Source: Pseudorhodobacter sp. E13
Lineage (GTDB): Bacteria > Pseudomonadota > Alphaproteobacteria > Rhodobacterales > Rhodobacteraceae
Direction of reading: 5' to 3'
Length of the DNA: 64,000 nt
Assembly: GCF_003991405.1 (NCBI RefSeq)
Contig: NZ_RPEN01000154.1
Span: 148,433 to 212,432 of the forward strand
In this document: positions 25,525-35,187 of the stretch, one piece after another
How the letters are laid out: each line of letters starts with the position of its first letter
How positions within the stretch are numbered: the first letter of the stretch is position 1
Position numbers and translations under genes: made by a program
Notes under the pieces: generated by a model
Seen by the model: only the letters and a program-made list of their open reading frames with translations
Databases searched by the model: none
What the model was told of the DNA's origin: nothing

Positions 25525-25551
25525 TCTCTGGCTTAGGAAAGGACCATTCAA

Positions 25552-25779
25552 ATGGCGAATAAACCCTTCTTCCGTCGCCGCAAGGTCTGCCCCTTCTCGG
25601 GCGACAATGCACCGGCGATCGACTACAAAGATACGCGCCTGCTTCAGCGCTACATCTCCGAGCGTGGCAAGATCGTGCCGTCGCGCATCACCGCCGTTTC
25701 GGCGAAAAAGCAGCGTGAGCTGGCCCGTGCGATCAAGCGCGCCCGTTTCCTCGCCCTGCTGCCCTATGCTGTGAAATAA
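25552..25779 (+). CDS. rpsR: 30S ribosomal protein S18
   Basis: This 75-residue basic protein shows [14 protein letters not shown] and [20 protein letters not shown], the S18 signature. It sits on the 30S platform as a heterodimer with S6. GAAAGGA precedes the ATG. The gene order rpsF-rpsR-rplI is standard. Confidence 0.98.
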   Translation: MANKPFFRRRKVCPFSGDNAPAIDYKDTRLLQRYISERGKIVPSRITAVSAKKQRELARAIKRARFLALLPYAVK

Positions 25780-25791
25780 GGAGCACCAGAC

Positions 25792-26376
25792 ATGCAAGTG
25801 ATCCTTCTTGAACGCGTCGCAAAGCTTGGCCAGATGGGCGAAGTCGTCAATGTAAAAGACGGCTATGCCCGTAACTTCCTGCTGCCGCAGGGCAAGGCAT
25901 TGCGCGCCAATGATGGCAACATCAAATCGTTTGAGGCCCGCAAGGCCCAACTCGAAGCGCAAAACCTCGAGACCAAGAAAGAGGCTGAAGCCGTTTCCGC
26001 CAAGCTGGACGGTCAGACCTTCGTCATCATCCGCTCCGCATCCGATGCGGGCGCGCTTTACGGTTCGGTCACGACCCGTGACGCGGCAGATGCAGCAACC
26101 GAGGCCGGCTTTACCGTTGGTCGTGGTCAGGTCACGCTGGACAAGCCGATCAAGGAACTGGGCCTGCACACCGTTTCGGTCGTGTTGCACCCGGAAGTGA
26201 CGGCGAAAATCGTCATCAACGTGGCCCGTTCGGCAGAAGAAGCCGAACTGCAAGCGGCAGGCAAGTCCATTCAGGAACTGGCCGCCGAAGCAGAAGCTGC
26301 GGCAGAATTTGAAATCGCTGAACTCTTTGACGAGATCGGCGCTGCGAATGAAGATGGCGAGGATATGGGCCGCTAA
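25792..26376 (+). CDS. rplI: 50S ribosomal protein L9
   Basis: This 194-residue protein has the N-terminal L9 domain [19 protein letters not shown] with [16 protein letters not shown], a long central helix and a C-terminal domain. An acidic tail (about 150-194) extends beyond the E. coli protein (149 residues), as is usual in Rhodobacterales. It stabilises the L1 stalk region of the 50S subunit. It is the last gene of the operon, followed by a strong terminator. Confidence 0.97.
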   Translation: MQVILLERVAKLGQMGEVVNVKDGYARNFLLPQGKALRANDGNIKSFEARKAQLEAQNLETKKEAEAVSAKLDGQTFVIIRSASDAGALYGSVTTRDAADAATEAGFTVGRGQVTLDKPIKELGLHTVSVVLHPEVTAKIVINVARSAEEAELQAAGKSIQELAAEAEAAAEFEIAELFDEIGAANEDGEDMGR

Positions 26377-26400
26377 TCGCGCCCTGCCTTCAGCAAACAG

Positions 26401-26432
26401 AACCGCGCAAGGGCAACTTTGCGCGGTTTTTT
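26401..26432 (+). terminator. Terminator of rpsF-rpsR-rplI
   Basis: A perfect 10-bp stem (26401-26410 with 26419-26428) with an 8-base loop is followed by a run of T reaching 26432. It lies 24 bases after rplI. Confidence 0.92.
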
Positions 26433-26439
26433 CATGGCC

Positions 26440-26973
26440 TTACGCGCGCGCACGCGCTTGCGCCCGCGAGGCGGCAAGCTGCCGGGCAAAGGCTGCGCGG
26501 GCGGGGTCGGCCCCGGCAGGCAGTGCCGCCACCACGGTTTCCGCCCAATCCAGATAGGCCAATTGCCGCGCTTGCGGCCAATGCAGCGGCGGGGTTTCCC
26601 CCACGGCCCGGATGTTTGACAGCTTGTCACAAATCTTCACCAGCGCGGCCTCTGGCAATTTCCCCGCCGCATTGACGATCTGCATGCGCTTGCGCTCGGC
26701 TTTCTCCAGCGATTTGTCGTCGGTTAGTTGCGCCACGATGGCCGCGATCTTTGGCCCGAAATGGGTTTCGATATCGGCGGCGGTGGTGTCGCAATCCTCT
26801 ACCGTGTCATGCAGCCAGGCGGCAATGATCGCCGCCTCGGACCCGCCATGCCGCGCGACCAGATCGGCGACTTCTTCCAGATGGATGACATAGGGCTCTG
26901 CCCCGGCACCTTTGCGGGTTTGTCCGGCATGGGCGCGGGTGGCAAAGGCTTTTGCCTGTTCGATGGTGGTCAT
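26440..26973 (-). CDS. HD-domain hydrolase, RelA/SpoT or MESH1-like
   Basis: The protein has 177 residues from the ATG at 26973 (GAGAGG upstream). An upstream ATG at 27060 adds an unconserved tail. It has the HD metal-binding layout in HAGQTRKGAGAEPYVIHLEE, AAWLHDTVEDCDTT and LVKICDKLSN, as in the hydrolase half of RelA/SpoT. Stand-alone versions hydrolyse (p)ppGpp or NADPH (MESH1 type), so a role in alarmone turnover is possible. The synthetase domain is absent. Confidence 0.85.
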   Translation of the reverse strand: MTTIEQAKAFATRAHAGQTRKGAGAEPYVIHLEEVADLVARHGGSEAAIIAAWLHDTVEDCDTTAADIETHFGPKIAAIVAQLTDDKSLEKAERKRMQIVNAAGKLPEAALVKICDKLSNIRAVGETPPLHWPQARQLAYLDWAETVVAALPAGADPARAAFARQLAASRAQARARA

Positions 26974-27115
26974 GGAACCTCTCTTTTCAGGACCGCGCGC
27001 GCCAAACGGAATTACCGTTTCGCGGGTCTGGTCACTTGTGATGTCGGGGAATGAAGGCACATGCCTTCACCCGCAATGCTAGAGAGGTCGCACCCCAAAG
27101 GCAAGGCCCTGTGTG

Positions 27116-27859
27116 TTACAGCGGGCCGAACCGCGCCGCCACGCGGGCTGCATGTTCGGCCACGGGCATCTTGCCCCTGCCCCAGATCGCCAGCATCTCT
27201 GCCCATGTCATTTCGGCAAAGGCCACCTCATCGCCTTCGACACTTTCGGCAAAGAGTTTCACATCGGCCCGATGCGCGGCAATCCGGTCCGGGTCCACCG
27301 CGCGGCCATTGGCCCAAGTGCCCGGTTCGGCATACAGATACAGCAAGACTGGGCGCAGATTGCGGCGTTGGCCTTCGGTGCGCAGGCCGTAGGCATGTTT
27401 GACCAATTGCACATCATCCAAGGCCGCGAAACGCCGTGCGCCATTGGCATGGGTGCGGCGCAGACGTGTGTAGCCTTCCATATTCTCGCCCCAGACCTTG
27501 CGGTCATAGCTTTCGGCAAATTCGTTTTTCTTGGCCGGGCGGAAGGGTTCATAGCGTTTCGATTCCACCCCGATCAGATAGCGATCCGTGACAATCGCGG
27601 CATCGAGCCAAGGGTGCTTGCCGCCTGCCCAAGGAAAGCGCATCTCGGCCTCGATCGAAACGGATTTGGCCTGCCCCATACCGCCGGGCAATTGCGGAAA
27701 CATCTCGGGCCGTTCCAGAAACCAGCCAAAAGCATTGGCGGCCAAGGCGGCGGATGATTCCGGGCTGTCAAACTTACCGGATTTCAGCTCATTCCCCGGC
27801 GCCTTGCCAAGCATGGCCAGTATTTGATCAGCGGGAAGGCCGGGAAGGAAATCGGGCAT
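27116..27859 (-). CDS. Conserved hypothetical protein, PD-(D/E)xK nuclease-like
   Basis: This 247-residue soluble protein contains WLDAAIVTDRYLIGVESKRY, which fits the D-(x)n-ExK core of the PD-(D/E)xK fold, about residues 84-102. A conserved-looking helical C-terminal half follows. Similar proteins are listed as putative restriction endonuclease-like, but no partner methylase or specificity gene is nearby. A housekeeping or defence role is open. The start is preceded by AAGGTTCACCCC. Confidence 0.65.
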   Translation of the reverse strand: MPDFLPGLPADQILAMLGKAPGNELKSGKFDSPESSAALAANAFGWFLERPEMFPQLPGGMGQAKSVSIEAEMRFPWAGGKHPWLDAAIVTDRYLIGVESKRYEPFRPAKKNEFAESYDRKVWGENMEGYTRLRRTHANGARRFAALDDVQLVKHAYGLRTEGQRRNLRPVLLYLYAEPGTWANGRAVDPDRIAAHRADVKLFAESVEGDEVAFAEMTWAEMLAIWGRGKMPVAEHAARVAARFGPL

Positions 27860-27889
27860 GGGGTGAACCTTTCAAGGGCGCGCGCGGAT

Positions 27890-27934
27890 GGGGGGCCGGG
27901 GGCCTCCGGCGGGGATATTTTTGCCGAAAAGAAA
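27890..27934 (+). repeat. Dispersed intergenic repeat, copy B
   Basis: A GC-rich segment is followed by GATATTTTTGCCGAAAAGAA (27914-27933). Read on the minus strand, the start TTTCTTTTCGG is identical to that of copy C at 63900. Located between tig and the nuclease-like gene. Confidence 0.6.
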
Positions 27935-27949
27935 GCGCGGGCGCAAAGG

Positions 27950-27977
27950 AAAAGGGCCGCGCTGGTTGGCACGGCCC
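27950..27977 (-). terminator. Terminator of tig
   Basis: A 6-bp GC stem (27972-27977 with 27954-27959) and an inner 2-bp extension are followed by TTTT, 30 bases after the tig stop. Confidence 0.75.
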
Positions 27978-28006
27978 CGATCCGACTATCGGCCCAAGCG
28001 GCTGGA

Positions 28007-29341
28007 TTACATTTCGTCCAGGGCTTCGATGGCTTTTTGCAGGTCTTCCTTGCTGACCGTCTTGTCCGAGACTTTTGCCCCGGCGACGATATGGTCGACC
28101 ACTTTGTCTTCGAAGATCGGCGCGCGCAGTTGCTGCTGCATCTGGGCGTTCTTTTGCACGAACTCAAAGAACTGACGCTCTTGCCCCGGATATTGGCGGG
28201 CTTGCTGCATGACAGCTTGGGTCATTTCCTGATCGGTCACGGTGATTTCAGCCTTGCGGCCCACTTCGGCCAGCAACAGGCCCAAACGCACGCGACGCTC
28301 GGCCAGTTTCTTATGCTCATCCGTGGTTTCGATATTGCCGTGGTTATGGTCGTGAACCTCGGGGTTTTCTTCGTGCCACAGTTGATGCGCGATCTGGCCC
28401 GCTTCGGCTTCGACCAGAGACTGCGGCAGTTCAAACTTGACCAGCGTGTCGAGCTGATCCAGCAGCGCCCGCTTCATCACAGCGCGCGAGGCACCGTTAT
28501 ATTCGGCTTCCAGACGTTCGGCGATCTGGCCTTTCAGGGCGGCCAGATCTTCGGCGCCGTATTTCTTGGCCAGTTCGTCGTCAATCTCTGCCGCTTTCGG
28601 GGCTTTGACCGCTTTGACCGTGCATTCGAACACAGCCGCTTTGCCAGCCAGATGGGCCGCGCCGTATTGTTCCGGGAAGGTCACGTCAACCTTGACTTCG
28701 TCACCGGCTTTTGCGCCGACAAGCTGCGCCTCAAAGCCCGGGATGAAGGAGTTGGAACCCAGCACCAGCGGGTAATCTTCGCCCGAGCCGCCTTCGAAAT
28801 AGTCACCATCGACCGAACCCTTGAAGTCGATCACAACCTGATCGCCGTCCTTGGCCTTGGAGCCTTTCTTGCGGTCTTCAAAGTTTTGTGCGGATTCGGC
28901 CAGATTTGCCAGCGCTTCATCCACAGCCGTGTCTTCGGCCTTCACGACCAGTCGTTCCAGCGTGACCTTGCTTGCATCCACATCCGGGATTGCCGGCAGG
29001 GCTTCATAGGTCATGGTGACCACAACGTCCTGGCCTTCTTTCCACTCTTCGCCGTCAACCATCTTTACATCGGGTTGCATGGCCGGGCGGTCGCCGGATT
29101 TATCAAAATGGTCTTTCATCGCGCTGTCGATGGCATCCTGCATCGCTTCGCCCATGATCCGCGGGCCGAACTGCTTGCGCAGCATCGCCATTGGCACTTT
29201 ACCCTTGCGGAAGCCCTTCATTTCGACTTCGGGCTGCGCCTCGACCAGTTTTTCTTGCACTTTCGCGTCAAGTTCTGCCGCCGTCACCGTGATGGTGTAA
29301 CCGCGCTTGAGGCCTTCGTTCAGGGTCTCAGTGACCTGCAT
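28007..29341 (-). CDS. tig: Trigger factor, ribosome-associated chaperone
   Basis: This 444-residue protein has the three trigger factor domains: N-terminal ribosome-binding (with [19 protein letters not shown]), the FKBP-like peptidyl-prolyl isomerase (about 155-240, with [15 protein letters not shown]) and a C-terminal helical chaperone domain. It binds nascent chains at the ribosome exit. The gene begins only 24 bases after the CCA end of a tRNA-Leu on the same strand, with AGAAGGATGG as ribosome binding site. It is followed by a terminator. Confidence 0.97.
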   Translation of the reverse strand: MQVTETLNEGLKRGYTITVTAAELDAKVQEKLVEAQPEVEMKGFRKGKVPMAMLRKQFGPRIMGEAMQDAIDSAMKDHFDKSGDRPAMQPDVKMVDGEEWKEGQDVVVTMTYEALPAIPDVDASKVTLERLVVKAEDTAVDEALANLAESAQNFEDRKKGSKAKDGDQVVIDFKGSVDGDYFEGGSGEDYPLVLGSNSFIPGFEAQLVGAKAGDEVKVDVTFPEQYGAAHLAGKAAVFECTVKAVKAPKAAEIDDELAKKYGAEDLAALKGQIAERLEAEYNGASRAVMKRALLDQLDTLVKFELPQSLVEAEAGQIAHQLWHEENPEVHDHNHGNIETTDEHKKLAERRVRLGLLLAEVGRKAEITVTDQEMTQAVMQQARQYPGQERQFFEFVQKNAQMQQQLRAPIFEDKVVDHIVAGAKVSDKTVSKEDLQKAIEALDEM

Positions 29342-29365
29342 GTAAATCCATCCTTCTCATATATC

Positions 29366-29450
29366 TGGTGCGGGTAGAGGGACTTGAACCCCCACGCCTT
29401 GCGGCGCCAGAACCTAAATCTGGTGCGTCTGCCAATTTCGCCATACCCGC
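29366..29450 (-). tRNA. tRNA-Leu (anticodon UAG)
   Basis: The 85-base gene reads from 29450 to 29366. The acceptor stem GCGGGTA pairs with TACCCGC, followed by discriminator A and an encoded CCA (29366-29368). The anticodon loop TTTAGGT gives UAG for CUA-type leucine codons. A long variable arm (GGCGCCGCAAGGCGTG region) is the class II shape of tRNA-Leu. The T arm has GGTTCAAGTCC. Confidence 0.96.
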
Positions 29451-29652
29451 ATCTCATCCACGCGACCTTTGACCTTGTGCCACAGGCCGCGATGAAATTC
29501 CGCGCCCTTCTAGCAAAGCCGCGCGCGGGATGCGAGAGGAAAAGATTGCCTTAAAATGGATAGATTCAAAATCGAAGTTTGACGTCTCATTGACTCATTG
29601 CCGCCACATTTCAAAGCGAAGAAGGATGCAGGGATCAAGGAAAGCACACACA

Positions 29653-30123
29653 ATGACACAGAACGCTGACACCATCGACCGCACCGAGACCACGCTGACC
29701 AATGGGCTGGTTGCCGGCACCACGGTTTTGACCCTGTCGGGTGAAATGCCGGTGGAATATATTTCTGTGGGGGATCGGATCATCACCCGCTCTGGCGCGC
29801 GGGCTGTAAAAGCTGTGCGTTCCGCTGTTATGCCAAGTGCGAAACTGGTGTGCATTTCGGCTTCGGCCCTTGGGGTGGAACAGCCCGAGGAAGACATGCG
29901 CGTCGCCCCCGATCAGGGCATCCATATCCGCGACTGGCGCGCCAAGGCACTGAAAGGTGTGGCGCAAGCCGTGATCCCTGCCAAGGAACTGGCGGATGGC
30001 GAATATATCCGCGTTGAAACGGCTTTGGGTGTTTGCCTTTACAGCTTGGAATTTGACGGTGCCGAAGTGATCTATGCCAATGGCGTGGAAGTGACCTGCG
30101 CCCCCGCCTCGGTTTCTGCCTGA
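29653..30123 (+). CDS. Stand-alone Hint-domain protein, probably inactive
   Basis: The protein has 156 residues from ATG 29653. ATG 29626 also has a ribosome binding site and would add nine residues. The segment GTTVLTLSGEMPVEYISVGD, then RIITRSGARAVKAVR, matches the Hint (Hedgehog/intein) fold abundant in Rhodobacterales as the tail of secreted adhesins. Here the usual CFTPGT start is replaced by GLVAGT, so the nucleophilic Cys is absent, and the SPxHR-type motif is changed to APDQGI. The fold thus probably lacks self-cleaving activity. No signal peptide is visible. Confidence 0.78.
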   Translation: MTQNADTIDRTETTLTNGLVAGTTVLTLSGEMPVEYISVGDRIITRSGARAVKAVRSAVMPSAKLVCISASALGVEQPEEDMRVAPDQGIHIRDWRAKALKGVAQAVIPAKELADGEYIRVETALGVCLYSLEFDGAEVIYANGVEVTCAPASVSA

Positions 30124-30156
30124 TCTATTCCCCCTGTTTTCCCTGATCTTCCCGGT

Positions 30157-30188
30157 AAGCCCGCCTCCGCAAGGACGGTGGGCTTTTC
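30157..30188 (+). terminator. Terminator of the Hint gene
   Basis: A 9-bp stem with one GU pair (30157-30165 with 30177-30185) precedes TTTT and lies 33 bases after the stop codon. Confidence 0.85.
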
Positions 30189-30197
30189 CTTTGGCGG

Positions 30198-31865
30198 CTA
30201 GAGGCCCAGACCGCGAAAGACCTTTGGCACTTCTTCGGGCAAATCCTCGGCAATCAGGCCGGGGCCGAAGGACCGCGCGCATTCCACATGCAGCCAAGCG
30301 CCGATTTCCGCGGCTTGCATCGGTGCAAATCCCCGCGCCAAAAGCCCCGTGATAAACCCCGCCAGCACATCGCCCGACCCTGCCGTTGCCAACCATGGGG
30401 CGGCACGACCATAGGCTGCCGCGTTGATGGCGCAGCGCCCATTGGGGGTTGCAATCACCGTGTCGGGGCCTTTGAACAGCACCACACAGCCCGCGCGCCT
30501 TGCTGCCTCTCGCGTCGCATCCACCTTTGAATAGGCGGGGCCTTTGGTGGCCGGTTCATTCAACTTGGCCGCGATATCGGGGAACAGACGCGCAAATTCG
30601 CCGGCATGGGGCGTCAGCACGCAGGCATCGTGCAGCTTTCCGAACAACGCCGAATCCCCGGCCAAAAGGGTCAAGGCATCGGCATCCAACACGGTCGGTC
30701 GGGGTTTATCCCGCCCCGCGTCCAACGCCGCGGCAATCAACTCTGCCTGTTTTGCCGTGGTTCCCAACCCCGGCCCAAGGCAAAGCGCCTTGATTCGCCC
30801 GTCTTGCAGCACATCTGCCAAAGCCGCCGAATCCGCGATGGGTTTAAGCATGACCGCATTCAACTGCGCCGCATTCACCATCACCGCCGAAGGCGGGCAG
30901 CCCAGCGTCACCAACCCTGCCCCAACCCGCAACGCGCCCCGCGCCGCCAGACGGGCAGCGCCGCCACGCGTCATCCCGCCAGAAAGAACAAGCGCGTGGC
31001 CGTGGGTGAATTTATGCGCGGCATGTGCAGCGTCCCATCCCTGTTTTCCCAGCATTTCGGCACGAAAACTGCCGGGATGTCGGATATCGGCGTCCGATGT
31101 GCGCGAAACCGGTTCAACCAAACCCAGCAGCACAGGACGCAGCGCGCCGCGCCACACACCGGAAACCTGCCGCGGCGCCACATGTTGCCGCCATGGGGCG
31201 ATACCGATGTCTTGCACAACCACCTTACCGCACAGCTCTGGCCCCGCTGCCAGAACGTGCCCCGCCTTCAGGCTATCAAACGCCACGGTCAGACGTGCGG
31301 TAGGCACCGACGATCCGCCAATCAGCATGCGCCCGCTGTTCAGGCACAGGCCCGAAGGCGCATCCACCGCGACAAGCCGTGGCTGATAATAGCCTTTATC
31401 GCCATTCCGCCCGCCAAGATGGGTCAGCACGTTGCGCAATTCATCTGCCGGAGGTCGCGACAGCCCGGTGCCGAAAACAGCGTCGATATAAAGATCGCTT
31501 TCACCGCCGCTGCGCAGGTTTTGTTCCGTCAGCGCCTCTGTTGGCCCCAGATCGGCCCAAGCCTTCGCGTTTGTTGCAGCATCTGCGGGCATTGCGTCTG
31601 GCACAGCGGCTGCCAGAACGCGCACCTCCCAGCCCCATTCCTTCAACAGCCTTGCCACGACAAACCCGTCGCCGCCGTTATTGCCCGGGCCGCACAGCAC
31701 GACCGCGCGGTGGGATGTGGCGCGCAGCGCGGGCCATTCGGCAAAAATCGCCTCGAAAACGCCGCGCCCGGCACGTTCCATCAGCTCCAACCCCGTGACG
31801 CTGCCAGAGGCGATTGCCGCCTGTTCAATGGCGCGCATTTGGGCAGCGGTCAGCAGTTCGGTCAT
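30198..31865 (-). CDS. nnrD: Bifunctional NAD(P)HX epimerase / ADP-dependent dehydratase
   Basis: This 555-residue fusion has an N-terminal YjeF_N epimerase domain (1-215, with VVLCGPGNNGGDGFVVARLL) and a C-terminal carbohydrate-kinase-like dehydratase domain (about 280-550, with LTPHAGEFARLFP and ATAGSGDVLAGFITGLLARG). Together they repair hydrated NADH and NADPH. Fused forms are usual in proteobacteria (E. coli YjeF/Nnr, 515 residues). It stands alone, divergent from glnB. Confidence 0.95.
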   Translation of the reverse strand: MTELLTAAQMRAIEQAAIASGSVTGLELMERAGRGVFEAIFAEWPALRATSHRAVVLCGPGNNGGDGFVVARLLKEWGWEVRVLAAAVPDAMPADAATNAKAWADLGPTEALTEQNLRSGGESDLYIDAVFGTGLSRPPADELRNVLTHLGGRNGDKGYYQPRLVAVDAPSGLCLNSGRMLIGGSSVPTARLTVAFDSLKAGHVLAAGPELCGKVVVQDIGIAPWRQHVAPRQVSGVWRGALRPVLLGLVEPVSRTSDADIRHPGSFRAEMLGKQGWDAAHAAHKFTHGHALVLSGGMTRGGAARLAARGALRVGAGLVTLGCPPSAVMVNAAQLNAVMLKPIADSAALADVLQDGRIKALCLGPGLGTTAKQAELIAAALDAGRDKPRPTVLDADALTLLAGDSALFGKLHDACVLTPHAGEFARLFPDIAAKLNEPATKGPAYSKVDATREAARRAGCVVLFKGPDTVIATPNGRCAINAAAYGRAAPWLATAGSGDVLAGFITGLLARGFAPMQAAEIGAWLHVECARSFGPGLIAEDLPEEVPKVFRGLGL

Positions 31866-31917
31866 TTTTCAGGCCTCAAAGTTTTTATTCCGCACATAAA
31901 AGCAACCACATGCCTAA

Positions 31918-32379
<462 letters not shown>

Positions 32380-32439
32380 GACCCGCGGCACCGGGGGCGA
32401 CCCCGTGCCAAACGATGCTTTAGCAGAAGGAATGACCAT

Positions 32440-33849
32440 ATGAGTCAGGTCAAAGACGCCCTGAAACTGATGAAAGACGAGGAAGTCGAATATGTCGACG
32501 TCCGCTTTACCGACCCCAAAGGCAAGCTTCAGCACGTGACGCTGGTGGCTGACCTTGTAGACGAGGACTTCTTCGAAGAAGGCTTCATGTTCGATGGCTC
32601 CTCCATCGCGGGTTGGAAGTCGATTGACCAGTCGGATATGAAACTGATCCCCGATGCGGGTTCGGTCTATATCGACCCCTTCTATGCCGAAAAAACCATG
32701 TGCGTGCATTGCAACGTGGTGGAGCCCGATACCGGCGAAGCCTATTCCCGCGACCCGCGCGGCACGGCAGCCAAGGCAGAGGCCTATCTGAAAGCCTCGG
32801 GCATTGGTGATACGTCCTATTTCGGCCCGGAAGCAGAATTCTTCCTATTCGACGATGTGCGCTATTCCGTGACCCCGCAGAAAGTGGCGTTCTCCATTGA
32901 TGCCGAAGCGGCAGCCTGGAACACCGATGCGGAATTCGAAGGCGGCAACCTTGCCCACCGCGCAGCCCATAAGGGCGGCTATTTCCCGGTGAACCCGGTG
33001 GATGAGGCACAGGACATTCGCGGCGAAATGCTGTCCACCATGAAGCGTATGGGCATCAAGGTTGACAAGCATCACCACGAAGTGGCGACCTGCCAGCACG
33101 AGCTTGGGATGATCTTTGGCGGTCTGGTCGAACAGGCTGACAACATCCAGAAGTATAAGTATGTCATCCACAACGTGGCCCATGCTTACGGCAAGACCGT
33201 GACCTTCATGCCGAAACCCATGAAAGGCGACAACGGCTCGGGGATGCATGTGAACATGTCGATCTGGAAAGACGGCAAGCCTTTGTTCGCTGGCGACAAA
33301 TACGCCGACCTGTCTCAGGAAGCGCTGTATTTCATCGGCGGTATCCTGAAGCACGCGAAATCCTTGAACGCGCTGACCAACCCGTCCACCAACAGCTACA
33401 AGCGTCTGATCCCCGGCTTTGAAGCCCCGGTTCTGCGCGCCTATTCCGCGCGCAACCGCTCGGGCTGCGTTCGTATTCCGTGGACGGAATCGCCGAAAGC
33501 CAAGCGCGTGGAGGCACGTTTCCCCGATCCGGCAGCGAACCCCTATCTGGCCTTTGCAGCCTTGCTGATGGCTGGCCTTGACGGCATCAAGAACAAGATT
33601 GATCCGGGCCCGGCGTCCGACAAGGATCTTTACGATCTGCCGCCGGAAGAACTGGCAGCCATCCCGACCGTTTGCGGCAGCCTGCGCGAAGCGCTGGAAT
33701 CGCTGGAAGCAGATCACGACTATCTGCTGGCTGGCGATGTGTTCACCAAGGACCAGTTGGATGGTTACATGGCGCTGAAATGGGAAGAGGTTTATGCCTA
33801 TGAGCATACGCCCCACCCGATCGAATACGCGATGTATTACTCCTGCTGA
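32440..33849 (+). CDS. glnA: Glutamine synthetase, type I
   Basis: This 469-residue enzyme shows [19 protein letters not shown], the ATP-binding [16 protein letters not shown] and [17 protein letters not shown]. The adenylylation Tyr lies in [12 protein letters not shown] near residue 397, so activity should be reversibly blocked by GlnE. It condenses glutamate and ammonia. Length equals that of E. coli GlnA (469). Confidence 0.98.
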   Translation: MSQVKDALKLMKDEEVEYVDVRFTDPKGKLQHVTLVADLVDEDFFEEGFMFDGSSIAGWKSIDQSDMKLIPDAGSVYIDPFYAEKTMCVHCNVVEPDTGEAYSRDPRGTAAKAEAYLKASGIGDTSYFGPEAEFFLFDDVRYSVTPQKVAFSIDAEAAAWNTDAEFEGGNLAHRAAHKGGYFPVNPVDEAQDIRGEMLSTMKRMGIKVDKHHHEVATCQHELGMIFGGLVEQADNIQKYKYVIHNVAHAYGKTVTFMPKPMKGDNGSGMHVNMSIWKDGKPLFAGDKYADLSQEALYFIGGILKHAKSLNALTNPSTNSYKRLIPGFEAPVLRAYSARNRSGCVRIPWTESPKAKRVEARFPDPAANPYLAFAALLMAGLDGIKNKIDPGPASDKDLYDLPPEELAAIPTVCGSLREALESLEADHDYLLAGDVFTKDQLDGYMALKWEEVYAYEHTPHPIEYAMYYSC

Positions 33850-33873
33850 TCGCCAAACCTGCGATCTGGCATC

Positions 33874-33903
33874 AAGGCCGCCCTTCCGGGGGCGGCCTTT
33901 TTC
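33874..33903 (+). terminator. Terminator of glnB-glnA
   Basis: A 10-bp stem (33874-33883 with 33890-33899) with a short loop is followed by TTTT, 24 bases after glnA. Confidence 0.92.
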
Positions 33904-34024
33904 GTTACGTTACGTCACCTATTCGTTAACAAATGATGAACCGTTTTTCGCCACATTTTCCACAAATTTCAGGCTCAGGTTGTTTTTCCAGCGAATGACG
34001 CGCCTGAAACGGAAAGGAACGGTC

Positions 34025-34564
34025 ATGCAAGACACGGCAACACTTATTGCGCATATTCTGTTCAAGAATGGTGCGATTTTAAATTTTGGCACAGTTTTGC
34101 GGAATCTCGATAGCTGTCTGGAGACAGCGTCAAACGGCGCCTATTCATTGGTATGGGACAGCGAAGAGGTGATGGTGGCGCAATTCGCCCAGACAAAGGT
34201 GATCCTTGTGGCGGCCCCCCAAACCGATCTGGGCGCAGGCTTTACCCTGACCATCGCGGTCAGCCCAAAGGATGCCGATGCGGTCGCCGACCCTGCTCTG
34301 GCCCGGTTTCATAAACATCTCGCGCTCGACCTCGTTCAGCTTTTCAATGAACCCGCGCAAAGCAGCGGTGTGATGTGGCAACGTGCGGCGGCCCCGATCT
34401 CGGTAGAGGCGGTCGAACGCATCGCCGAGGCTTTGGCCGAGCGGTTGACAGACCTGGCCCCCGCGCAGACGCCGCTGCTCTCGCAGGCAGCCAGCCTTGA
34501 GACGGCCCCGATTTTGCCCGCCTCCGCCTTGGTCTTGCAATCCGCCCCCGCATTGCCCATCTAA
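34025..34564 (+). CDS. Hypothetical protein
   Basis: The protein has 179 residues from ATG 34025, preceded by GGAAAGGAACGG. A longer open frame begins inside glnA and is not credible. It starts MQDTATLIAHILFKNGAIL and has a mixed alpha/beta body and an Ala/Pro-rich C-terminus from about 150. No motif is recognised. The first bases, ATGCAAGACAC, and the ribosome binding region resemble those of the next gene, although the proteins otherwise differ. Confidence 0.65.
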   Translation: MQDTATLIAHILFKNGAILNFGTVLRNLDSCLETASNGAYSLVWDSEEVMVAQFAQTKVILVAAPQTDLGAGFTLTIAVSPKDADAVADPALARFHKHLALDLVQLFNEPAQSSGVMWQRAAAPISVEAVERIAEALAERLTDLAPAQTPLLSQAASLETAPILPASALVLQSAPALPI

Positions 34565-34724
34565 AGGCGATGGGGTGCAGGCCCCCGCCTCCCGCAGCCG
34601 TAAGGCCAAGGTGAAGCCTGTTGTCGACAGACTGTCTTTTCATGGACCCGCTTTCTTGGTCATGCAGAACAGCCGTAACGCGGGAAACGATTGCCAGGCG
34701 CATGGCCCTTTGAAAGGCACGAAC

Positions 34725-35144
34725 ATGCAAGACACCACAACCCAAACCGCCCTGAAGGCGCAAGCCAAACGGCTGCGCAAAGCCTTGGCCGAAACCGGAA
34801 CCGAGGTCAGCCACAGCCGCGCGCTGGAACTGGTCGCGCAATCCATCGGCGCGCGCAATTGGAATACGGTTGCCGCCCAGCCACAGCCCAGTCTGCCCAC
34901 ATGGCATATCGGGCAGCGCGTTTCCGGCCATTACCTTGGCCACGCCTTTACCGGGCGCATCCATGCCGCCTCTGCCCGTTCGGCGGGCTGGCATCGGTTG
35001 ACGATTGATTTTGACACCCCGGTAGACGTGATCAAATCGGCGCATTTCTCCTCGTTCCGGCGCCGGGTTTCGGCGGTGGTCGGGGCCGATGGCCGCACGG
35101 TTGAAAAAACCTCGGACGGCAAGCCGCATCTGGCACTGGTCTGA
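34725..35144 (+). CDS. Glyoxalase-superfamily-related small protein (Glyoxalase_8 type)
   Basis: The protein has 139 residues from ATG 34725 (GAAAGGCACGAAC upstream). The N-terminus LKAQAKRLRKALAETG with SHSRALELVAQSIGARNWNT is the helical module named Glyoxalase_8 or glyoxalase-related, common in proteobacteria and of unknown biochemical role. A beta-rich C-terminal part follows (WHIGQRVSGHYLGHAFTGRI). Neither metal ligands nor a signal peptide are evident. Confidence 0.75.
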   Translation: MQDTTTQTALKAQAKRLRKALAETGTEVSHSRALELVAQSIGARNWNTVAAQPQPSLPTWHIGQRVSGHYLGHAFTGRIHAASARSAGWHRLTIDFDTPVDVIKSAHFSSFRRRVSAVVGADGRTVEKTSDGKPHLALV

Positions 35145-35153
35145 GCATCTGGT

Positions 35154-35181
35154 TTGCGGCCCTGTTGAACCGGGGCCGCAA
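35154..35181. terminator. Convergent hairpin between two small genes
   Basis: A perfect 9-bp stem (35154-35162 with 35173-35181) lies between the Glyoxalase_8-type gene and the agmatinase-family gene, which converge. T-runs are weak on both sides. Confidence 0.5.
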
Positions 35182-35187
35182 CGCCAC

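Noticed and set aside
33794..34024. Extension of the hypothetical protein into glnA
   Set aside because: The first 77 codons lie in the end of glnA and past its terminator. ATG 34025 has a good ribosome binding site.
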